Below are positions 1 to 6,352 of a stretch of DNA of 12,108 bases, piece after piece. Numbering within the stretch: the stretch's first letter is position 1; the number at the start of each line of letters is the position of its first letter. Source of the DNA: Bacillota bacterium (GTDB taxonomy: Bacteria; Bacillota; Clostridia; Lachnospirales; Lachnospiraceae); contig JAEWSD010000234.1 of assembly GCA_023398615.1 (NCBI GenBank), positions 1 through 12,108 on the forward strand. The letters are read 5' to 3'. Below the pieces are notes generated by a model. It did no database searches. It was not told the DNA's origin and saw nothing but the letters and a program-made list of their open reading frames with translations. Position numbers and translations under genes: made by a program.

Positions 1-24
1 GTCTGCGGAATGGGAGAACAGGAA

Positions 25-477
25 ATGGATGGAACGGGCTATGATATAAAACACTTACTATTTGGAACGTTGTTTGTATTAGGCAACAGACTTCAGACGG
101 CCGGTGACGTATTTTATGAAGAGATTACCTGCAAACAGTGGTTTGTAATGGCCGGGATTTCACTCTTTACAAAAGAGCCGCCGACAATTAACGAAATAGC
201 GGAAACGGTCGGCAGTTCTCATCAGAACATTAAGCAAATAGTATTCAAATTGGAGAAAGCCGGTTTTGGAAAGATATACACCGATGAAACCGACCGCAGA
301 AAAACACGCGTTAAGCTGACGGAGAAATGTAAGGAATTTGAAGAGAAATATAATAGAAAAGAGATCGGGTTTTTGGATGCTTTATATGATGGAATTGATC
401 AGGAGGCATTGATAGTTACGGTAGAGACATTGAGGAAAATGGAACAAAATCTTATCCGGATGAAAGAACAGGTGTAA
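25..477 (+). CDS. MarR-family winged-helix transcriptional regulator
   Basis: Predicted DNA-binding regulator of about 150 residues, the usual MarR size. A helical N-terminal part is followed by a helix-turn-helix (PPTINEIAETVGSSHQNIKQ, residues 53-72 of this start) and a wing containing DRRKTRVKLT (residues 90-99), which matches the MarR wing pattern D-R-R-x-x-R-x-x-L-T. C-terminal helices would form the dimer interface. The ATG at 25 is preferred over the in-frame ATG at 10 because GGGAG at 11-15 lies about 9 nt upstream of 25, whereas the ATG at 10 has little visible upstream sequence. The gene ends 2 nt before the flavodoxin gene, so it is probably the first gene of the redox operon and may regulate it. 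MarR proteins commonly sense phenolics, oxidants or other small ligands; the ligand here cannot be read from the sequence. Its promoter lies outside the window. Confidence 0.88.
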   Translation: MDGTGYDIKHLLFGTLFVLGNRLQTAGDVFYEEITCKQWFVMAGISLFTKEPPTINEIAETVGSSHQNIKQIVFKLEKAGFGKIYTDETDRRKTRVKLTEKCKEFEEKYNRKEIGFLDALYDGIDQEALIVTVETLRKMEQNLIRMKEQV

Positions 478-479
478 CG

Positions 480-1007
480 ATGAGTACGGTAGTTATTTAC
501 AAGAGCAAGAGCGGCTTTACGGAGAGGTATGGAGAGTGGATTGCCGACGAACTGGGCTGTGATGCAATGGAAGCAAAAAATGTGTCGGAAAAGGTAATCG
601 GTAAGTATGATATCGTTGTTTACGGAGGCGGCATTTATGCCGGGCAAATAAGCGGATTAAAGAAAATGAAGAAGATGATGCTGCAGATGAGAGATAAGAA
701 ATTCATTGTTTTTGCAACAGGAGCTACTCCGGCAGCCGTAACGGATAAAATAAATGAGATCTTACGGGCAAATTTCACTGAGGAAGAGCAAAAGAACAGT
801 CCGTTTTATTATTTTCAGAGCGGACTTGATTATAGTAAGATGAGCCTGCCGGGAAGGCTGCTTATGAAGGCGTTCAGTGCGGCTTTGGAAAAACAGGGGG
901 ATAAATCCCAGATGGAAAGTGATATGTCAGTTTCCATTAAGGAATCGTATGATATTTCAGACCGGAAATTTATTGAACCTCTCATTAGATATGTCAATAG
1001 CTTGTAG
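480..1007 (+). CDS. Flavodoxin-domain protein (Flavodoxin_5 / HemG-like fold)
   Basis: A 175-residue cytoplasmic FMN-binding protein, probably an electron carrier or reductase partner. The N-terminus is a beta strand leading into a phosphate-binding loop, YKSKSGFTERYGEWI (residues 7-21), matching the flavodoxin S/T-x-S/T-G-x-T loop. DIVVYGGGIYAGQ (residues 44-56) is the second FMN-contacting segment typical of the Flavodoxin_5 group, which includes HemG-type protoporphyrinogen oxidases. A positively charged helix-rich C-terminal third (residues 120-145) is also usual in these clostridial relatives. The ATG lies 2 nt after the regulator's stop, with AGGTG at 470-474 as ribosome binding site, so the two are probably translationally coupled. 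A heme-related role is not implied: no heme gene is nearby. The family call is firm; the substrate is unknown. Confidence 0.85.
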   Translation: MSTVVIYKSKSGFTERYGEWIADELGCDAMEAKNVSEKVIGKYDIVVYGGGIYAGQISGLKKMKKMMLQMRDKKFIVFATGATPAAVTDKINEILRANFTEEEQKNSPFYYFQSGLDYSKMSLPGRLLMKAFSAALEKQGDKSQMESDMSVSIKESYDISDRKFIEPLIRYVNSL

Positions 1008-1022
1008 AAAAGGGGAAGAGCC

Positions 1023-1556
1023 ATGATAACCATAATATCGGATGATAAGGAACAGAAGGTGGGACAAAGAATCCGTGAAGTGCTTCAAAGAAAAGGAATT
1101 GAGACAGAATATGTTTCCGTGTCGAATGCGGATATAAAACCTTGCTACGGCTGCGGCGGCTGTACCTATAAAACTTACGGGAAATGTGTGATCCGTGATG
1201 ATACCGATGAAATATTTGCAAAATTAATCCGCTCCGAAGTCATGCTCCTGGTGACTCCGGTCACTTGGGGTTCCTATTCCTATCAAATAAAAAAGTTCAT
1301 GGATAAATGTGCCGTGATAGGCGACCGGCATTATTATATAGTAAAAGGCGAGATTGTGAAAGGAATACAAGGCGATATAAAGAGGCTTTACGCAGTGGGG
1401 GTAAAGGAGGAATGCAGCAAGGAGGAGAAAGATACCTTCCGGGGTTTGGTTGCGGAAAACATAAATATCATGAATATTAATGGTAATTCCTGTGTAATCG
1501 GTAATTATCCGAGCGATCAGGACATATCCGATATAATAGAGGGTATGGCAGGCTGA
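1023..1556 (+). CDS. NADPH-dependent FMN reductase-like flavodoxin-family protein with Cys motif
   Basis: A 177-residue protein of the NADPH-dependent FMN reductase / iron-sulfur flavoprotein superfamily. It carries four cysteines in CYGCGGCTYKTYGKC (residues 41-55), followed by the IRDD typical of this group, and the FMN-contacting stretch TPVTWGSYSYQIKKFMDK (residues 78-95). In related iron-sulfur flavoproteins compact cysteines of this type bind a 4Fe-4S cluster; whether that holds here is inference, since many relatives carry similar cysteines without a proven cluster. The N-terminal phosphate loop looks weak: the usual G-S-P/R-x-x-G-x-T is replaced by SDDKEQKVGQR (residues 6-16). The start has AGGGG at 1011-1015, 7 nt upstream, and the gene lies 15 nt after the preceding flavodoxin gene. 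It probably works in the same redox unit; its electron donor and acceptor are unknown. Confidence 0.82.
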   Translation: MITIISDDKEQKVGQRIREVLQRKGIETEYVSVSNADIKPCYGCGGCTYKTYGKCVIRDDTDEIFAKLIRSEVMLLVTPVTWGSYSYQIKKFMDKCAVIGDRHYYIVKGEIVKGIQGDIKRLYAVGVKEECSKEEKDTFRGLVAENINIMNINGNSCVIGNYPSDQDISDIIEGMAG

Positions 1557-1590
1557 AAGAAAAAATATCATAAGAAAGGTTGCCGATAAA

Positions 1591-2238
1591 ATGAAAACAG
1601 CAATAATTAACCTAAGTCCCCGCACAAGCGGAACCAGCGCAATGCTTGCTAACCTGTGTGCGGCTTCCCTGGCTGCCGGGGTAATTGATTTGTATCCGAA
1701 TCTTAAAAGACCGGAGGTAATACTTGAGAGAATAGAAGAATCCGATACGGTTATCCTGTCAGGTCCCTGCTACGTAGATTCCTATCCGGCAGATACCGTA
1801 TACCTGCTGGAACAAATAAAGGAACACTCCGATATATTACACGGCCAAAACCTTTACGGAATCATACAGGGCGGAATGCCATATGTACATACTCATGAAT
1901 CCGGATTGAAGATGCTGCAGCTCTTTTGCAGGGATTGCAATCTTAACTATAAAGGCGGTTTTGTACTGGGAATGGGTGCAATGCTGGACGGAAAGCCATT
2001 AAGCAAACTGCCGAATGCGAAAAAAGCCGAAAAAGCATTTGCGGAATTCCTTCATCATATCAAAATCGGGGAAGAATCTCCGGCAAAATTATATTATGAG
2101 GCTCAGGCCAAAATACCGGTCCTTATGTGCCGTTATCTGTCTCATCGCATGAACAAAACCATCGATAAGGATTTGAAGAAAAGAGGAATCGATTACAGGC
2201 AGCCAAGCCCATATTATAAGGCACCTATAATTTCATAA
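1591..2238 (+). CDS. NAD(P)H-dependent oxidoreductase, flavodoxin-like fold
   Basis: A 215-residue protein with a flavodoxin/NADPH-dependent FMN reductase fold. LSPRTSGTS (residues 8-16) is the FMN phosphate loop after strand 1. SDTVILSGPCYVDSYPADT (residues 51-69) corresponds to the second FMN loop, and GIIQGGMPYVHTHESGLKML (residues 90-109) to the third flavin-contacting region. The C-terminal part (residues about 165-215) is basic and helical and matches nothing I recognise. It follows the Cys-motif flavoprotein after a 34-nt gap, with AAGG at 1576-1579 as a modest ribosome binding site, and appears to be the last gene of the MarR-led unit. No clear terminator is visible between its stop and the next promoter at 2303. 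The exact reaction is unknown; quinone, nitro or flavin reduction are all possible for this superfamily. Confidence 0.8.
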   Translation: MKTAIINLSPRTSGTSAMLANLCAASLAAGVIDLYPNLKRPEVILERIEESDTVILSGPCYVDSYPADTVYLLEQIKEHSDILHGQNLYGIIQGGMPYVHTHESGLKMLQLFCRDCNLNYKGGFVLGMGAMLDGKPLSKLPNAKKAEKAFAEFLHHIKIGEESPAKLYYEAQAKIPVLMCRYLSHRMNKTIDKDLKKRGIDYRQPSPYYKAPIIS

Positions 2239-2302
2239 AAAGAACAGGCGGTATTCTGATTAGCGGTGAATATAATAAAGTACGATAAAATCCAAATTTG
2301 TG

Positions 2303-2331
2303 TTGACAAGAAATGTCCGGAATGATAAGAT
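2303..2331 (+). promoter_or_regulatory. Sigma-A-type promoter of the dapAB leader
   Basis: TTGACA at 2303-2308 is a perfect -35 hexamer. After a 17-nt spacer comes TAAGAT at 2326-2331, which matches the -10 consensus at four of six positions. Transcription should start near 2338, about 40 nt before the first helix of the lysine riboswitch. The promoter separates dapAB from the upstream flavoprotein genes. Confidence 0.75.
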
Positions 2332-2374
2332 GTGTAGAAAGAAAACCAGTATAGTAAAAGTTAATAGTGATTTT

Positions 2375-2545
2375 TTGGTAGAGGCGCATTTTTTATAAGT
2401 ACGCTGCAGGATATGGCAGGCATAGGCGAATGCAGCGGAAAGGAAAAGATGCCGAAATTAAGGCAATACTGAGATGCCTTGGTTGGGCATATGGTGAATA
2501 ACCATATGACTGTCATCATTATATTGATGGAGTGCTGCCTAAAGA
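2375..2545 (+). ncRNA. Lysine riboswitch (L box) aptamer
   Basis: Conserved lysine-aptamer blocks occur in the right order: AGAGGCGC (2380-2387), AAGTA (2397-2401), GGAAAGG (2437-2443), GATGCCGAA (2449-2457), TTGGGCAT (2483-2490), ACTGTCA (2509-2515) and GGAGTGCTGCC (2529-2539). The helices can be paired by eye: P1 GGTAG (2377-2381) with CTGCC (2535-2539), continued by a U tract with AAAG; a helix CGCTGCA (2402-2408) with TGCAGCG (2431-2437); ATGCC (2449-2453) with GGCAT (2486-2490), capped by AAGGCA/TGCCTT; ATATGGT (2489-2495) with ACCATAT (2501-2507); and CATCA (2514-2518) with TGATG (2525-2529). In this class lysine binding stabilises P1 and favours termination. Its place ahead of dapA fits repression of lysine synthesis when lysine is abundant. 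Confidence 0.93.
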
Positions 2546-2594
2546 ATGTAAGCCCGGTATGATTAACCGGTGCAAAGTAATATGAATTCTTTAG
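2539..2594 (+). promoter_or_regulatory. Predicted antiterminator helix of the lysine riboswitch
   Basis: CTAAAGAAT at 2539-2547 is perfectly complementary to ATTCTTTAG at 2586-2594. The left arm overlaps the 3' strand of riboswitch helix P1, so P1 and this 9-bp helix compete. The enclosed segment holds a small hairpin, CCGGT (2554-2558) with ACCGG (2566-2570). The right arm ends one base before the terminator stem. This is the expected layout for ligand-controlled switching, although it overlaps only the lower extension (A2593-G2594 with U residues) of the terminator, not its 6-bp core. Confidence 0.65.
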
Positions 2595-2595
2595 C

Positions 2596-2619
2596 GTCGA
2601 CTCTTGGTCGACTTTTTTT
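2596..2619 (+). terminator. Riboswitch-controlled intrinsic terminator
   Basis: GTCGAC at 2596-2601 pairs with GTCGAC at 2607-2612 across a 5-nt loop and is followed at once by seven T residues (2613-2619). Although the stem core is short, its position just after the lysine aptamer and about 110 nt before dapA fits conditional attenuation of the operon. Confidence 0.8.
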
Positions 2620-2711
2620 ATTTAATAGAAAAGTTCTTCGGACTTCACTATTAAATAAAAGCACTCCGTGCGGGATGCTGTCACGGTTAACGACTCGCAA
2701 AGAGTCACATA
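2613..2711. repeat. Palindromic hairpin element, copy A (post-terminator)
   Basis: Immediately after the terminator, TTTTATTTAATAG (2616-2628) and CTATTAAATAAAA (2648-2660) form a perfect 13-bp inverted repeat that reuses the terminator T tract as its base. The loop begins AAAAGTTC and holds an inner hairpin, AAGTTC (2631-2636) with GGACTT (2640-2645). Then come AAAGCACTCCGTGC, containing GCAC/GTGC, and GACTC-gcaaa-GAGTC. The same order of parts, with a different stem sequence, recurs at 11715-11770 (copy B). The element sits within the dapA leader, between the terminator and the ribosome binding site. I do not recognise it as a named repeat family. Confidence 0.65.
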
Positions 2712-2729
2712 ATATCAGGAGGTGCTGTT

Positions 2730-3617
2730 ATGGCAATTTTCACGGGAGCCGGTGTAGCTATTATTACACCATTTACAGAAACGAACGAAGTAAACTTTGA
2801 AAAGTTGGGCGAGCTTTTGGAGTATCAGATTAACAACGGGACAGACAGTATTGTGGTCTGCGGTACGACGGGAGAGGCTTCAACCCTGACGCATGAGGAG
2901 CATCTGGAATGCATTCGCTATACTGTGGAGAAGGTAAATAAAAGGGTGCCGGTTGTGGCAGGAACCGGTTCTAACTGCACCGATACCGCTATCTACCTTT
3001 CCAGGGAAGCACAGCAATCCGGTGCAGACGGTTTACTGGTAGTAACGCCTTACTATAATAAGGCCACCCAAAAAGGGCTGAAGGAGCATTTCACTGATAT
3101 AGCCAAAGCAGTTGATATACCGGTTCTTATGTATAATATACCCGGCAGGACCGGATGCAATATGCTCCCCAGAACCATTGCCGATCTGGTAAAAGAGGTA
3201 GACAATATCGTAGGCGTGAAGGAAGCCAGCGGCAGTATATCTCAGGTAGCAAGTCTGATGCAGCTGACCCAGGGTGACATTGATCTGTATTCCGGTGACG
3301 ATAATCAGATCGTGCCCTTACTGTCATTGGGCGGTATCGGTGTTATCTCGGTATTGTCCAACATTGAACCAAGGGATACGCATGATATCGTTGCAAAGTT
3401 CTTAAGCGGGGATATAAAAGGCAGCCGTGAGCTTCAATTGAAGTATCTTCCGCTGATTGATGCCTTATTCTGTGAAGTCAATCCGATACCGGTTAAGAAA
3501 GCCATGAATCTTATGGGCTTTGAAGTCGGCGGCTTAAGGAAGCCGCTTACGGATATGGAACCGGAAAATGTCGTTAAGCTGACGAATGTGCTGAAGGAAT
3601 ACGGTATATTAGCATAA
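2730..3617 (+). CDS. dapA: 4-hydroxy-tetrahydrodipicolinate synthase
   Basis: Condenses pyruvate with aspartate semialdehyde, the first committed step of diaminopimelate and lysine synthesis, in the cytoplasm. The 295-residue length is normal for this class-I aldolase (TIM barrel). Active-site motifs are all present: CGTTGE (residues 44-49) with the catalytic threonine pair, TPYYNK (106-111), YNIPGRT (135-141) with catalytic Tyr135 and substrate-binding Arg140, VGVKEASG (161-168) with the Schiff-base Lys164, and NPIPVK (251-256). The start is set by AGGAGGTG at 2717-2724, 5 nt before the ATG. Expression should be controlled by the lysine riboswitch and terminator upstream. dapB follows after 79 nt on the same strand with no terminator between, so the two are probably cotranscribed. 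Confidence 0.97.
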   Translation: MAIFTGAGVAIITPFTETNEVNFEKLGELLEYQINNGTDSIVVCGTTGEASTLTHEEHLECIRYTVEKVNKRVPVVAGTGSNCTDTAIYLSREAQQSGADGLLVVTPYYNKATQKGLKEHFTDIAKAVDIPVLMYNIPGRTGCNMLPRTIADLVKEVDNIVGVKEASGSISQVASLMQLTQGDIDLYSGDDNQIVPLLSLGGIGVISVLSNIEPRDTHDIVAKFLSGDIKGSRELQLKYLPLIDALFCEVNPIPVKKAMNLMGFEVGGLRKPLTDMEPENVVKLTNVLKEYGILA

Positions 3618-3696
3618 GGCTGAGGCGCCGGCAATGCAACAGCTAATCATGCAGAAACATAAGAAAGGCTTCATTGAGAAAGGTACAGGGAAAAGA

Positions 3697-4452
3697 ATGA
3701 CGAGAATTATATTACGCGGCTGCAACGGAAGGATGGGGCAGGTAATTACGGAACTGGTAAAAAATGATGATCAGGTAACGATTGTAGCAGGCATAGACCT
3801 TTATGAAACGACAGGGAACGGTTATCCCGTATATACTTCCTTTTCAGCCTGTAAGACAGAGGCAGATGTAATTGTTGATTTTTCAGCACCGGATAAGATA
3901 GACAGAATGCTGCAATACTCGGAGAAAAATAACATTTCGATTGTTCTGTGTACAACAGGGCTGTCACAAAGCGATCTTGACATGGTAGAGGAAGCTTCCG
4001 TTAAAACAGCGATCTTAAGATCGGCAAATATGTCACTGGGATACAATGTACTGGCAAAGGTGTTACAGTCTGTTACTTCCGTATTGGCACGGGCAGACTT
4101 TGATATTGAGATTATAGAAAAGCATCATAACCAGAAGCTGGATGCACCTTCCGGAACGGCGCTGGCATTTGCCGATGTAATGAATGAAGTGCTGAATCAG
4201 GAATATACCTATAAATTTGACAGGAGCGGAGATCATGCGAAGCGTCCCAGGAAGGAAATCGGGATATCAGCAATCAGAGGCGGGAACATTGTCGGTGAAC
4301 ATGAGATTATTTTCGCCGGAATGGACGAGGTCATTGAACTCAAACATACTGCATATTCCAGGGCAATCCTTGCAAAAGGCGCCATCCAGGCGGCAAAGTA
4401 TATGGCAGGGAAGCCTGCCGGTATGTATACGATGAGCGATGTGATCGGATAA
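3697..4452 (+). CDS. dapB: 4-hydroxy-tetrahydrodipicolinate reductase
   Basis: Reduces the DapA product with NAD(P)H to tetrahydrodipicolinate. With the chosen start it has 251 residues, typical of the family. The N-terminal Rossmann fold has the dinucleotide loop GCNGRMGQ (residues 8-15), DFSAPD (61-66) and CTTG (85-88). The family signature EKHHNQKLDAPSGTA (141-155) holds the catalytic histidine pair region and the substrate-binding lysine, and RGGNIVGEHE (194-203) lies in the C-terminal domain. An in-frame ATG at 3634 would add 21 residues (MQQLIMQ...) before the first beta strand; I reject it because the fold normally begins a few residues before GxxGRMG and AGGG at 3687-3690 is well placed for the ATG at 3697. 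Likely cotranscribed with dapA under lysine control. Confidence 0.96.
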   Translation: MTRIILRGCNGRMGQVITELVKNDDQVTIVAGIDLYETTGNGYPVYTSFSACKTEADVIVDFSAPDKIDRMLQYSEKNNISIVLCTTGLSQSDLDMVEEASVKTAILRSANMSLGYNVLAKVLQSVTSVLARADFDIEIIEKHHNQKLDAPSGTALAFADVMNEVLNQEYTYKFDRSGDHAKRPRKEIGISAIRGGNIVGEHEIIFAGMDEVIELKHTAYSRAILAKGAIQAAKYMAGKPAGMYTMSDVIG

Positions 4453-4487
4453 GGAATAAGCTTATTTTTCTCGGATCTGTACCCAAG

Positions 4488-4535
4488 TGTGCGGATAACA
4501 GCGGCATTTTCTTTCTTGCCGCCGTTATCCGCACA
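4488..4535. terminator. Long hairpin between convergent dapB and chemoreceptor genes
   Basis: A 19-nt arm (4488-4506, beginning TGTGCGGATAAC) pairs with 4517-4535 (ending GTTATCCGCACA) with a single A/C mismatch, across a 10-nt pyrimidine loop. It lies between the ends of two convergent genes, where a bidirectional terminator is expected. It lacks a strong T run directly after the stem in either direction, so the terminator call rests on position and stem strength. Confidence 0.6.
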
Positions 4536-4564
4536 TACTTCACATAATTTTCTGGGGAATATAA

Positions 4565-6352
4565 TTATCCGACTTTAAAGTTTGTAATATGTTTTTTCAA
4601 AATTTCCGAGCTGTCTCTTGCGATTGATATCTGCTTTGTCACATCACCGGATTTCTCTGTTACGTTTGATACCTTTTCTGCGATTTCGGAGGTGCCGATT
4701 GCCCCTTCGGATGCTGCTTTTGCTACTTCATTGATAGCATTTATAATATCTTTGATGGCGGCGGAAAGCTCCTGGGAGGTGTTACCGAAATCCTTAATCA
4801 GGCCATCCATGAATTCCGTATCCGTATAGTAATCGTCGGTAATACTCATAAACTCACGGAAGTTTTTTGCAATATCGGCAGATACAAAGCTGAGTAAGAC
4901 ATTTGCATTTTCCGACAGATTTGCAACGGCGTCCGTTACCTGTACCGTTACCTGCCGGATCTGTTCTACCGTAGCTTTGGACTGTTCGGCAAGATTGCGG
5001 ATCTCCTCGGCAACTACGGAAAAGCCTTTTCCGGCTTCACCGGCTCTTGCAGCTTCGATTGCCGCATTAAGCGCCAGCATGTTCGTTTGTGAAGTAACAT
5101 TCATAATAGCTTCTGATAGTACGTCAATCCGGGATACTATTTTTGCCTGTTCCAAAGACTCATTAAGTTTTCCTTCTATCTCCCTGCGAATACTGTCCGT
5201 TCTTTCCTGGACCGCTTTCACATCGGCCTGAACCTGTTTCGCCCGGATATTGATATCCTGTACTTTTAAGGCTCCGTCCTTTGATTTCGATACGATTTTT
5301 TGCGAGGCAAGCTCTATCTCGTTGGAAGCCGCCGACATTTCCTCCGCGGAAGCGGCACTTTCCTCCATACTGGCCGCCAGCTCCTGTGTTGTTGCGGATA
5401 CATCCCCTATATTATGATTTAAATCATTCATATACAGGTTTACATTGCTTACGATATCTATGATGCTGTCGGATTCCAGCTTTGCACTGCCGACCAGATC
5501 GGAGATAGACGTTGTCATAGCTTCAAGGTCCTTGGCGAGAATTCCGAAATCATCCTTCCGCCGGGAATAAACAGGAGGAAGCTTTATCGAGAAATCACCG
5601 GTGGCCAGTGTGTTCAGGTAATGGCGTATGGCGGCAAAGGAGTTGTTCAGGTTGCGGGATATCAGGAGCGTTACGATTACGGCTCCTGCAATGGATATCA
5701 GAAAGATTATGGAAAGCGACAGGATGTTTCCTCGATATTTGACGTTTTCCTTTTCCTCATATGCATTCACAACATCATTAATGGTATCAATATAATTTCC
5801 GGTACCAATGACCCATTGGAAAGGTTCGAATGCCAGAGTGTAGCTTCTTTTTGGCAAGGCTTCCGTCTCCCCGGATTTTGGGAACCAATAGTCCGTATAA
5901 CCTCCGCCCTCCTGCCTTCCGTTCTTTATGAAATCCTTAACCATTTGGTAGCCGTTGATATCCGGAGTATTCAGACGGTTGGTACCTTCCGTCTCGCTTC
6001 CGAGCAGAACAACATTATCCCCCTCATAGGTATCGGCCCAGAAATATCCTTCCTCCCCGTACTTCAGGCTGCGGAGCAGGTCTGCCGCGATCTTCTCGGC
6101 TTCCTCCAAGGTATATTCCCCGTTTTCGCATTTTGCATAGATTCCGTTAAGCAGTGATACCGCATTCTCAACCTGGTTCTTTATGTTGCCGTCATAATCC
6201 GTTCGGATGGTTTTGTCCAGCAGCCTAATGTTATCCTCCTTGGTCCTATATTGATTAAAGATTGAAATTGAAGCCATTAATACGGATACAAAAAGTAATA
6301 GTGATGATAGGATCATAATCTTTGTCTTAACTTTTAAATTGTTGAATTTCAT
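4565..6352 (-). CDS. Methyl-accepting chemotaxis protein with Cache sensor domain
   Basis: A 595-residue transmembrane chemoreceptor. Order of parts: a short cytoplasmic N-terminus, TM1 (about residues 11-32), an extracytoplasmic sensor (about 38-200), TM2 (about 208-232), a HAMP-like linker (233-290) and a long coiled-coil signalling domain. The sensor contains EEGYFWADT, RSYTLAFEPFQWVIGTGNYID and similar features of single-Cache (sCache_2) domains, which bind small metabolites such as organic acids; the ligand is unknown. The hairpin tip SQTNMLALNAAIEAARAGEAG (421-441) and GFSVVAEEIRNLAEQS (443-458) is the conserved CheA/CheW-contact region. Glu/Gln/Ala-rich heptads before and after it (for example ELAASMEESAASAEEM, 324-339) are candidate methylation helices. 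There is no C-terminal CheR-binding pentapeptide. AGGGGG (complement of 6360-6365) is the ribosome binding site. It stands alone, with no chemotaxis genes beside it. Confidence 0.95.
   Translation of the reverse strand: MKFNNLKVKTKIMILSSLLLFVSVLMASISIFNQYRTKEDNIRLLDKTIRTDYDGNIKNQVENAVSLLNGIYAKCENGEYTLEEAEKIAADLLRSLKYGEEGYFWADTYEGDNVVLLGSETEGTNRLNTPDINGYQMVKDFIKNGRQEGGGYTDYWFPKSGETEALPKRSYTLAFEPFQWVIGTGNYIDTINDVVNAYEEKENVKYRGNILSLSIIFLISIAGAVIVTLLISRNLNNSFAAIRHYLNTLATGDFSIKLPPVYSRRKDDFGILAKDLEAMTTSISDLVGSAKLESDSIIDIVSNVNLYMNDLNHNIGDVSATTQELAASMEESAASAEEMSAASNEIELASQKIVSKSKDGALKVQDINIRAKQVQADVKAVQERTDSIRREIEGKLNESLEQAKIVSRIDVLSEAIMNVTSQTNMLALNAAIEAARAGEAGKGFSVVAEEIRNLAEQSKATVEQIRQVTVQVTDAVANLSENANVLLSFVSADIAKNFREFMSITDDYYTDTEFMDGLIKDFGNTSQELSAAIKDIINAINEVAKAASEGAIGTSEIAEKVSNVTEKSGDVTKQISIARDSSEILKKHITNFKVG

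Noticed and set aside
2339..2619. T-box leader ahead of dapA
   Set aside because: The conserved T-box sequence that pairs with the tRNA acceptor end (AGGGTGGNACCGCG type) is absent, while all lysine riboswitch blocks are present.
2570..2800. Plus-strand open frame of 76 codons across the riboswitch terminator and dapA start
   Set aside because: It overlaps the terminator and the dapA coding region in another frame and its start lacks a ribosome binding site.
3634..3696. Longer dapB start adding 21 residues
   Set aside because: The added residues precede the first beta strand of a family that normally starts at the shorter position, and the ATG at 3697 has the better ribosome binding site.
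5621..6157. 178-codon open frame antisense to the chemoreceptor
   Set aside because: It lies wholly within the well-supported receptor gene on the opposite strand and reads like its shadow.
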